Assembly: GCF_025998815.1 (NCBI RefSeq)
Contig: NZ_AP026678.1
Span: 3,502,707 to 3,566,706, forward strand
DNA length: 64,000 bases
Origin: Ignavibacterium sp.
GTDB lineage: Bacteria > Bacteroidota > Ignavibacteria > Ignavibacteriales > Ignavibacteriaceae
Direction of reading: 5' to 3'
Each line of letters opens with the position of its first letter. Positions within the stretch are counted from its first letter, which is position 1. The notes under the pieces were generated by a model that saw only the letters and a list, made by a program, of their open reading frames with translations, did no database searches and was not told the DNA's origin. The position numbers and the translations under genes were made by a program. Below, piece by piece: positions 47,100 to 54,614 of the stretch.

Positions 47100-49088
47100 A
47101 TGAAGTATAAAATAAATTTATTTTTCATTTTACTTTTTATTCTATCGGTAAATCCAATAATAGTATTCGCTCAGATTGAATCATCATCACTGATATTTAA
47201 TCGCGGTAAACTCTGGCAAACAGTTCAGTTTGGAAAAGTCGGTCCGCAATTTAGTAACTGGACACAAAGAGGCATTGGATTAGATTGGCCCGGATTTGAT
47301 GCAAGTCTTATCAGTGATAATATTGGTGGACAAGCATCACATCTTGTTTCTGGTGGTTTGATTGTTGGAACAAAATGGACTCAGGATAGTATTCTTTCAG
47401 TTGAAGAATGGTCAATGTATGCTGGTTCGGTTGCTGAAGGAGCCGGAGCTAAATACAGAGTGAAAACTCATAGAAGAGTCTATCCAAATGGTGCAAATCA
47501 TTGGTTGCAGTCCAATCCCAATGCTGGTGAAGAAGTGATTGAAACAATCTGGGAATATAATACTGACTACACAGATGAATTTCAGATCAAAAGAATGCTT
47601 CCGATAAGAGTAAGGAGAACTTCACATCAATGGAGTGGATCAAAAGCCGATGAGAATTATATAATTCACGAGTACATAATAAAAAATATCTCACCTGAGA
47701 TAAAAAATATTGTTCCTCCAACGCGTTTTGTTGCTGATACACTTTTTGATTTTTATGCAGTGATAAATTACGGAATTCATAGTAATTCAAGATCATGGTC
47801 GGTGCTTTTTCCTTCGCTTTCACCCGGTGCCCGCAACACACAGTTTTTCTATAATTCAGCCAGAAGATTACTATATGGAAGAGCAGCAGATTATCCCGAA
47901 ACTCCGGGATTAAATGAGGACTTTGGTTACTCACCGGCATTTGGTCCCACAATAAACGGAAGACCAACCGGCGAATATCTTGCACCGGCTTTTGCAGGCA
48001 TTAAACTTTTATATTCTTCACCGGATAAAAACGGAATACAGTCTAATGTTGTAAGATATGGTTGGTCGGCTGCGAGTAATTCAATAGACCTCAGTGGACC
48101 ACTTACAAACATCGGCTCGCTTGAAGCTCAGTATGATTTTGTTAAAGATATTCGTCTTGCTGCAAATTTTGTTTCAAGTTCAACAGATACAGTTTTTATG
48201 ACCCGTTCCAGAATGTGGTCACTGATGCAACTTGGACCTTATGATATATTGCCCGGCGATTCTATCAGAATTGTTATTGCTGAGATTGTTGATGGAGTTG
48301 ACTACAAGCAGGCAATTGACCCTCAGAACAATCCTGTTAATATAATTAATCGTGATACACGGAATGCATTTTTCGCTTCAGCAGACCGTGCACAACAGAC
48401 TTATGACAATGGATTCAATCATAATGATCCACCTGCTGCACCAGACTTTATAGTTGATTATAATCGCGAAAGTCAATCTGTTGCAAATATTATTAAATGG
48501 AACAATGACAAAGAAGCAATTCCGGATCCTGATAATGGTAATTTTGATTTAGTTGGTTATATAATCTATCGCTCTGATTTTTTACCTATTGGTCCCTGGA
48601 TTGCAATCGATACCGTTACAAAAGGTGATATTAATTATCTGGAAGGCAATACTTATACCTATGTTGATAGTTTGGTAACGATTGGACAAAGATATTATTA
48701 TGCTCTGACTTCGTTTGATACTCAAGGTCTTGAAACTTCAATTTTTGCTAATCGTTTGCAGATACCCTTTACTGCAACACTACCACCAAGAGATAATCTG
48801 GAAGATATTCTGGTTGTACCAAATCCTTTTGTAATCGGAGAAGGATTTTCACAACCGGGTGAGCAGGATAAAATTCAGTTTGTTAATTTACCTAATCCTT
48901 GTACTATAAGAATTTATACTGTGCGCGGAGATTTGGTTAAAACAATTGATGTTAAGGAAGGTGATGGAGCAATAGTTTCGTGGGATCAGGTTACTGACTT
49001 TGGACAATTTGTTGAAAGCGGCGTTTATATTTTCCACGCTGAGTTTAATGGCGGAACTAAAATCGGAAAGTTCGCAATAGTGAGATAA
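47100..49088 (+). CDS. Secreted exoprotein paired with the TonB receptor (cassette 2)
   Basis: A 662-residue exported protein and paralogue of the one at 17375: signal peptide (about 1-25), a large uncharacterised region (about 30-450), an FN3-like domain (about 455-560, with VGYIIYRSDFLPIGPWIAID) and a C-terminal FlgD/T9SS-like module (ILVVPNPFVIGEGFS, then QFVNLPNPCTIRIYTVRGDL and ESGVYIFHAEF). It starts two bases after the receptor stop, so expression is surely linked. Not SusD-like: no lipobox and no helical TPR pattern. A ligand-binding or processing partner of the receptor is the best guess. Confidence 0.72.
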   Translation: MKYKINLFFILLFILSVNPIIVFAQIESSSLIFNRGKLWQTVQFGKVGPQFSNWTQRGIGLDWPGFDASLISDNIGGQASHLVSGGLIVGTKWTQDSILSVEEWSMYAGSVAEGAGAKYRVKTHRRVYPNGANHWLQSNPNAGEEVIETIWEYNTDYTDEFQIKRMLPIRVRRTSHQWSGSKADENYIIHEYIIKNISPEIKNIVPPTRFVADTLFDFYAVINYGIHSNSRSWSVLFPSLSPGARNTQFFYNSARRLLYGRAADYPETPGLNEDFGYSPAFGPTINGRPTGEYLAPAFAGIKLLYSSPDKNGIQSNVVRYGWSAASNSIDLSGPLTNIGSLEAQYDFVKDIRLAANFVSSSTDTVFMTRSRMWSLMQLGPYDILPGDSIRIVIAEIVDGVDYKQAIDPQNNPVNIINRDTRNAFFASADRAQQTYDNGFNHNDPPAAPDFIVDYNRESQSVANIIKWNNDKEAIPDPDNGNFDLVGYIIYRSDFLPIGPWIAIDTVTKGDINYLEGNTYTYVDSLVTIGQRYYYALTSFDTQGLETSIFANRLQIPFTATLPPRDNLEDILVVPNPFVIGEGFSQPGEQDKIQFVNLPNPCTIRIYTVRGDLVKTIDVKEGDGAIVSWDQVTDFGQFVESGVYIFHAEFNGGTKIGKFAIVR

Positions 49089-49093
49089 AATTT

Positions 49094-50044
49094 ATGGCAA
49101 AGAGTTTAATTAAAATATCATTACTGGTTTCTTTATTTGTTTCTTCGTTTGTCTTTGCACAAGACTTTAAGAAAACTGCAACAGCAGGCTTTGCATTTTT
49201 GGAAATTCCGGTTACAGCCAGAACAGCAGCACTTGGTGAATCTTCAATTGCTCTTTCTGATATGAATTCACAAGGAATTTTCACTAATCCTGCCTCCATT
49301 GGTTTTACAGAACTGACTCACTCATTTTCTGCATCATATTCAGGTTGGTTTGCTGATACTAAACACTATGCTTCCAGCTATTCATTCAAATCAGACCTTG
49401 GTGTGTTTGCAGTTGGAGTAGTTATGCTCGATTACGGTTCAATGCCCAGAACGGTTGCTGGTGGTGGTCAACGGGTTTATAATATACTTGGTTCATTTGA
49501 TGCAAATTCTGTTTCACTCGGATTAGGTTTTTCAAAAATGCTGACTGATAGATTTTCGTTTGGATTAGTAGCAAAATATGTCGAAGAGAAAATAGATGTT
49601 TACAAAGCAAATAACTTTTTGTTGGATGGAGGAGTTTTATATTATACCGGACTTGGCTCTCTTCGGATTGCTGCAAGTCTTCAAAACTTCGGAACAAATT
49701 CAAAATTTATTGCTGATGAATTCAAAATGCCAATAATGCTCAGACTTGGAGCTGCTGCAGAACTAATCGGTCAAAAAGATTCTGAATACAGAATAACACT
49801 TACAGCCGAAGCTCTACATCCAACTGATGCAGATGAAAGAGTTAATATCGGAACTGAAATAGGATGGAATGAGATGATTATACTTCGTGCAGGATATAAA
49901 TTTTTCTATGACGAAGAAACTTTTTCATTCGGTGTTGGATTGAATCCCGGAATAAGTCTGCCGGTTATTGCTGATTTTTCTTTTGTGGATTACGGAAGAC
50001 TTGGTAATGTTTTGAGATTTACTCTTCAACTTGGTTTGTATTGA
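49094..50044 (+). CDS. PorV/PorQ-family outer-membrane barrel (cassette 2)
   Basis: A 316-residue paralogue of the protein at 20442. Signal peptide, then the family blocks GFAFLEIPVTARTAALGESS and SQGIFTNPASIGFTEL, beta-strand alternation, and an end FVDYGRLGNVLRFTLQLGLY. It starts five bases after the exoprotein stop. Either a T9SS cargo shuttle for the three secreted GHL10 and propeller proteins of this cluster, or a pore. Confidence 0.83.
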   Translation: MAKSLIKISLLVSLFVSSFVFAQDFKKTATAGFAFLEIPVTARTAALGESSIALSDMNSQGIFTNPASIGFTELTHSFSASYSGWFADTKHYASSYSFKSDLGVFAVGVVMLDYGSMPRTVAGGGQRVYNILGSFDANSVSLGLGFSKMLTDRFSFGLVAKYVEEKIDVYKANNFLLDGGVLYYTGLGSLRIAASLQNFGTNSKFIADEFKMPIMLRLGAAAELIGQKDSEYRITLTAEALHPTDADERVNIGTEIGWNEMIILRAGYKFFYDEETFSFGVGLNPGISLPVIADFSFVDYGRLGNVLRFTLQLGLY

Positions 50045-50054
50045 GAGAAGTAAA

Positions 50055-50774
50055 ATGAAGAAAATATTTTCAATATTATTTATTAGTATTTTCAGCTGCT
50101 TTTCTTTTGCACAGATAAAAAACATAACCTTAGTTTCTGATTATTCTTTTGCTCAGGATAAAAGATTACAAATTACAAAAGCAAATTCTCTGGGCGCACT
50201 GGTTTCGGTTAAAGTGAATCTGATAGATAATTTTAATCTTACTTTCTCTTCAGGTTATAAGCTTTACTCATTGAATGAACCTGATGTTTTAAAAACATGG
50301 AACTGGGATTTCTGGACAGCAAGATATTATCCCAAAATTATATCTGATTTAAATGCTGATCCAAATCTTTCAGTGGAGATTGGTGCAATCCAGAAAATGG
50401 ATTTGATACCTGCTATTCTTTTGCTCAACTACGATTTTCAGTTAACTGATGATTTAATTATTACTCCATCAGTTGGTGGAGGAGTTTATTTTTATACAAG
50501 ACGAATGTTCGCTACTGAAACCTGGTCTAAAAAATTTCCTGATGCCGGTTACACTTTAACTTATTCCTTCAGGAATTTTGCACCTGATAAAAAAGGAAAT
50601 CCATTCTTTAGCAAATTTGGTTTGGATGTTACATACAACCTTTTAAGCTATCTTGATATAACAGCATCTTCATACTATGTAAAAATGTTTGAGACTGAAG
50701 GCACAGTGGGATATGATATGTTTCCTTTCAGCAGCGAATTTTCTTTCAATCTGGGATTATCATTCAAGTACTGA
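50055..50774 (+). CDS. Small outer-membrane beta-barrel-like protein
   Basis: A 239-residue protein with a signal peptide (MKKIFSILFISIFSCFSFAQ) and alternating strands (SVKVNLIDNFNLTFSSGYKL, DDLIITPSVGGGVYFYTRR), ending FSFNLGLSFKY as barrel proteins do. No family recognised. The ATG at 50055 gives the signal peptide. It lies eleven bases after the PorV-like gene and one base before the next, another barrel-like protein. Probably outer membrane. Confidence 0.6.
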   Translation: MKKIFSILFISIFSCFSFAQIKNITLVSDYSFAQDKRLQITKANSLGALVSVKVNLIDNFNLTFSSGYKLYSLNEPDVLKTWNWDFWTARYYPKIISDLNADPNLSVEIGAIQKMDLIPAILLLNYDFQLTDDLIITPSVGGGVYFYTRRMFATETWSKKFPDAGYTLTYSFRNFAPDKKGNPFFSKFGLDVTYNLLSYLDITASSYYVKMFETEGTVGYDMFPFSSEFSFNLGLSFKY

Positions 50775-50775
50775 T

Positions 50776-51483
50776 ATGAAAAAATATTTTATAGCAGCAA
50801 TTGTTTTACTATTTAACTTAACTCTGATTGCTCAGGAAAATAATTTCTTTGTCGGAGCATCTTCGGTCTATAATATTCCTGTTGGTATGATGTCAAAAAG
50901 AATGCAGGGCAACATTGGTGTTATGCTTTTTGCCGGAAAACCGCTTTCAACAGATTGGACATGGATAGGGAAGTTTGAGTATTTCAAACTTACTGATGTT
51001 AACAAAGATGAAATGAAAAAATTTGTTAAGTCCGATGTATTGGGTGACCTGAAAACTTTTGAATTTCAGCTACCCAAAATGAAAATGGAATTTACTGCTG
51101 CGGGATTATCTGCTGAAGCAAAATATAATCTATTGAGAGCCGATGGATTTAATTGCGATGTTAATTTTGGTTTTGGTTTTTATTTCTGGGAATATTTCAG
51201 AGACAGTTATAAAGACTCTCTTACTATCGACTCATCAGGCACAGGAAATTTTGTTCTTATCGAAACACTAGATGTTCCATCATTAAGACAGAAAGATTGG
51301 AGCGGAACTTTGAACTTTGGAACTGATTTAAATTTTAACTTCTTTCATCCATTAACTTTCATTCTATCAGCTAATTACAAATTGATTATTGCAGAGCTCT
51401 GGCCAACGCTTGCACTTAATCTTGAAAATGTCAGCGGTATTCAATTTATAGAGTTAAGAGCCGGCTTAAAGTATGAATTTTAA
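50776..51483 (+). CDS. Small outer-membrane beta-barrel-like protein
   Basis: A 235-residue exported protein: signal peptide MKKYFIAAIVLLFNLTLIAQ, then strands such as NFFVGASSVYNIPVGMMS, MEFTAAGLSAEAKYNLL and IEFIELRAGLKYEF-like ending (actual end FIELRAGLKYEF). The ATG at 50776 follows the previous stop by one base. No named family; likely a partner of the preceding barrel protein. Confidence 0.58.
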   Translation: MKKYFIAAIVLLFNLTLIAQENNFFVGASSVYNIPVGMMSKRMQGNIGVMLFAGKPLSTDWTWIGKFEYFKLTDVNKDEMKKFVKSDVLGDLKTFEFQLPKMKMEFTAAGLSAEAKYNLLRADGFNCDVNFGFGFYFWEYFRDSYKDSLTIDSSGTGNFVLIETLDVPSLRQKDWSGTLNFGTDLNFNFFHPLTFILSANYKLIIAELWPTLALNLENVSGIQFIELRAGLKYEF

Positions 51484-51508
51484 TCCTTTCCAACAGAGCT
51501 TGACTTCA

Positions 51509-52636
51509 ATGAAAATAATTTTCTTAATTATCATCAGCTCTTTCTTAATTTTTTGCAGCAAAGATTCAAAAGAAACGAAAGCCGTCAGAGGTGTTTGGTT
51601 AACTAATGTTGATAGCGAGGTTCTGAATTCCAAAAAAAATATTGATGATGCTGTTAAACTGCTTGATGAACTTGGCTTCAACTCAATTTTTGTTGTTGTC
51701 TGGAATAAAGCAATGACAACTTACCCAAGTAATGTAATGAAGAATCTCACCGGAATTGAAATAGATACATCTTTTACCGGAAGAGATCCTTTGAAAGAAT
51801 TAATTGACTCGGCACATAAAAAAAATATTAAAGTCTTCGCCTGGTTTGAATTTGGTTTCTCTTCATCATTTAAAGAAAACGGTGGAATTATCCTTAACAA
51901 AAAACCTGAGTGGGCAGCTAGAGATATTAATGGAAATTTAGTAACCAAAAATGGTTTTGAATGGATGAATGGTTTTCATCCCGAAGTTCAGGACTTTTTA
52001 CTTTCTCTGATTATGGAAGTCGTAAGAAACTATAATGTAGATGGAATACAGGGCGATGACCGTTTGCCTGCATTACCAAGTGAAGCTGGTTATGATGAAT
52101 ACACGGTAAATCTCTATAAGTCACAACACAATGGTAAATTCCCACCTGAAAATCATAAAGATGAAGAATGGATTCAATGGCGTGCAAATATACTTACTGA
52201 TTTTATGCAGCGCATTTATGATTCTGTAAAAACTTTTAATTCAAATCTGATTGTTTCAATGGCTCCGAGTATTTATCCGTGGAGTAAAGAGGAATATCTT
52301 CAGGACTGGCCTGAATGGATGAAAAGAGGACTTGTTGAATTAATTATTCCACAGGTTTACAGGTATAATATTGATGATTATTCTTCAGCGTTAAATGAGA
52401 TAATCAGTAATCAGATAAGTAAAAATAATTTTCATAGATTTTTTCCCGGAGTTTTGCTGAAAGTCGGTTCATATCAACCCGATGAAAAATTTCTAAGACA
52501 AATGATAGAACTTAACAGGCAAAGCGGAATAAATGGTGAGGTATTTTTCTTTTACGAAGGTATTAAAAAATATCCTGATTTATTCAAAGAATTTTATAAA
52601 GATAGAGTTGGATTTCCTGAACTTCTGAACAAATGA
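51509..52636 (+). CDS. GHL10 (DUF187) glycosidase, lipoprotein form
   Basis: A 375-residue lipoprotein (MKIIFLIIISSFLIFCSKDS, Cys16) with a GHL10 TIM-barrel over its whole length. Family marks: AVRGVWLTNVDSEVL, VFAWFEFGFSSSF, the acidic block VDGIQGDDRLPALP and SMAPSIYPWSKEEYLQDW. The best-studied relative, E. coli DigH (YddW), cleaves peptide-free murein glycan strands; B. subtilis YngK is similar. The ATG at 51509 gives a proper lipobox and overlaps no gene. It is the core-only member of three in tandem, membrane-anchored while the next two carry T9SS tails. Confidence 0.88.
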   Translation: MKIIFLIIISSFLIFCSKDSKETKAVRGVWLTNVDSEVLNSKKNIDDAVKLLDELGFNSIFVVVWNKAMTTYPSNVMKNLTGIEIDTSFTGRDPLKELIDSAHKKNIKVFAWFEFGFSSSFKENGGIILNKKPEWAARDINGNLVTKNGFEWMNGFHPEVQDFLLSLIMEVVRNYNVDGIQGDDRLPALPSEAGYDEYTVNLYKSQHNGKFPPENHKDEEWIQWRANILTDFMQRIYDSVKTFNSNLIVSMAPSIYPWSKEEYLQDWPEWMKRGLVELIIPQVYRYNIDDYSSALNEIISNQISKNNFHRFFPGVLLKVGSYQPDEKFLRQMIELNRQSGINGEVFFFYEGIKKYPDLFKEFYKDRVGFPELLNK

Positions 52637-52660
52637 ATATCTAATTAAAAGAAAGTTTTT

Positions 52661-54556
52661 ATGGTCAGAAAAAAAATTAAAATATTCGTACTCTTTATTC
52701 TTATTTCAACCTCACTCGCGCAAACTAATCAACAGTTCAGAGCTACCTGGTTAACTAATGTTGATAGTTATGTTCTCACAACAGATGCTTCTATTGTAGA
52801 AGCAATGAACTATCTATCATCGATTGGGATTAATGTTGTGTTTCCTGTGGTTTATAATAAAGGTTATACAATCTATCCAAGTTCAATTATGGATAGTCTC
52901 TTCAATGCTCCAACTATTCCTGATCCTTCTTTTCAGAACAGAGATTTTCTTGAGAGATTGGTAATAGAAGCTCATCGTGTTGGTATTGAAGTTATTCCGT
53001 GGTTCGAATTTGGATTTTCTTCTTCTTATAGTTTAAATGGCGGGCACATAGTTGCAAGATTTCCACATTGGGCATTAAAGAATAATCAGGGTCAGTTAGT
53101 AGTAAAAAACGGATTTGATTGGTTAAGCGGAATTAATCCGGAGGTTCAGAACTATATGCTTTCACTCGTTATGGAAGTAATTGATAAATATGATATTGAT
53201 GGTGTTCAGGGAGATGATCGTTTACCGGCAATGCCTGTTGAAGGTGGATATGATTCTGTTACTGTTGAAATTTATAAATCTGAACATAATGGAAATAATC
53301 CACCAAATAATCCCGGTGATACGAACTGGAAAAGATGGAGAGCAGATAAATTAAATCAATTCTTTCTGCGGATGAGAGATTCCGTTAAGTCACGAGGAGA
53401 TTATTTGATTTTATCATCTTCACCGACTCCATATCCCTGGGGTTATGATGAGTATCTTCAGGATTCCAGATATTGGGCTCAGAATAATGTTGTAGATAAT
53501 ATCATTCCTCAACTTTATCGTTATGATTTTTCAGGATATCAATCAGTGCTTTCGCAATCACTTTCCCAAATACGAAGTGTTAATCCTTCCATCTACTTCG
53601 CGGGAGTATTAATTAAAGCTGGTTCGTGGGTAATTACTCCAACTTTAATTACTCAGATAATAGACCTTAACAGAACAAATAATGTTAATGGTGAATGCAC
53701 TTTTTTTTATGAAGGATTAAGAGCAAACAATAATGAAATTGGAAATCTTTTAGGAACAAATTACTACAATCAACCAGCTCTTGTTCCGTATCGTAATGGC
53801 AACATCTGGCGTCCCAAAGCAACAATAAAAAATGAAAACGAATCAGGAGTTACACTAACAGGAAATTGGACAAATTATCCAATGCAGGGATATACAGGAC
53901 AAATAATCAGAACAAATCAAACAACAGGATACGCATCAGTAGAATACAATGTTGAAGTACCGTTCAGTGCAAACTTTGATGTATATGCATATCTGACACC
54001 AAATACAACTTGGACACAGAATGCAAGATATGTAATCTATTCAGATACAGACTCGAGTGAAATAATAATAGATCAATCAAATCTGAATAAGAAGGGATGG
54101 CATAAGATAGGAGTAGCATATCTGAGTGAAGGAACAAAGAGAGTGATGAAGATAGATAACACATATTTGGAGGCGGGAAGATATTTGGTAGCAGATGCTG
54201 TAATGATTATGATAAACAGAAAGTTATCACCTGATGTAGTAATTACGGATGTTAATGACGAAAAAGAAAATGATGTAACTCGACCAACCGAATTTGTATT
54301 AGAGCAGAATTATCCAAATCCATTTAATCCTGTAACAAAGATAAGATATGTCATTCCGAACGAATTGAGGAATCTAACAACATTAAAAGTCTATGACGTA
54401 TTGGGAAAAGAAGTAGCAACACTGGTAAATGAAGAGAAGCAAGCAGGATTATATGAAGTAGAATTTGATGGAAGAAATCTTTCAAGCGGAGTATATTTCT
54501 ATCAACTGAAATCAGGAGAATTTATTCAAACAAAGAAAATGATATTGTTAAGATGA
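52661..54556 (+). CDS. GHL10 (DUF187) glycosidase with golvesin-like and T9SS domains
   Basis: A 631-residue secreted enzyme: signal peptide (about 1-21), GHL10 barrel (about 25-375, FRATWLTNVDSYVL, VIPWFEFGFSSSYSLNGGH, IDGVQGDDRLPAMPVEGGYD and SSSPTPYPWGYDEYLQD), a golvesin-like beta-sandwich (about 385-520, from WRPKATIKNENESGVTLTG to GRYLVADAVMIMINR) and a T9SS tail (from NYPNPFNPVTKIRY to KMILLR). The tail carries an inserted VIPNELRNL segment encoded by an intergenic-repeat sequence (54350-54375). Residues about 379-604 are nearly identical to the next protein, while the barrels are much more different. Likely cuts bare murein or related glycans outside the cell. Confidence 0.9.
   Translation: MVRKKIKIFVLFILISTSLAQTNQQFRATWLTNVDSYVLTTDASIVEAMNYLSSIGINVVFPVVYNKGYTIYPSSIMDSLFNAPTIPDPSFQNRDFLERLVIEAHRVGIEVIPWFEFGFSSSYSLNGGHIVARFPHWALKNNQGQLVVKNGFDWLSGINPEVQNYMLSLVMEVIDKYDIDGVQGDDRLPAMPVEGGYDSVTVEIYKSEHNGNNPPNNPGDTNWKRWRADKLNQFFLRMRDSVKSRGDYLILSSSPTPYPWGYDEYLQDSRYWAQNNVVDNIIPQLYRYDFSGYQSVLSQSLSQIRSVNPSIYFAGVLIKAGSWVITPTLITQIIDLNRTNNVNGECTFFYEGLRANNNEIGNLLGTNYYNQPALVPYRNGNIWRPKATIKNENESGVTLTGNWTNYPMQGYTGQIIRTNQTTGYASVEYNVEVPFSANFDVYAYLTPNTTWTQNARYVIYSDTDSSEIIIDQSNLNKKGWHKIGVAYLSEGTKRVMKIDNTYLEAGRYLVADAVMIMINRKLSPDVVITDVNDEKENDVTRPTEFVLEQNYPNPFNPVTKIRYVIPNELRNLTTLKVYDVLGKEVATLVNEEKQAGLYEVEFDGRNLSSGVYFYQLKSGEFIQTKKMILLR
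53795..54471 (+). repeat. Near-identical 677-base direct repeat, copy A
   Basis: It encodes the golvesin-like domain and most of the T9SS tail of the second GHL10 gene. It matches 55758-56434 with about 16 mismatches counted by eye and no indel (constant offset 1963). Flanking parts of the genes are far less alike. Confidence 0.92.
54350..54375 (+). repeat. Fragment of the GTCATTCTGAAC repeat inside coding sequence, copy A
   Basis: GTCATTCCGAACGAATTGAG plus GAATCT inside the T9SS-tail coding region, read in frame as VIPNELRNL. It matches one arm of the intergenic palindromes at 32840, 34294 and 40879. Confidence 0.72.
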
Positions 54557-54577
54557 TTGTAAATAATTTTCATAAGC

Positions 54578-54605
54578 CCTCTCCTTGGGAGAGGTTTGGG
54601 TGAGG
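54578..54605 (+). repeat. CCCTCTCC-type palindromic repeat supplying a ribosome site
   Basis: Hairpin CCTCTCC / GGAGAGG with a 3-base loop, followed by TTTGGGTGAGG. This is the widespread 'CCCTCTCC...GGGTGAGG' type of intergenic repeat. Its last GAGG (54602-54605) is nine bases before the GTG chosen as start of the next gene. Confidence 0.6.
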
Positions 54606-54614
54606 CATAAAATT

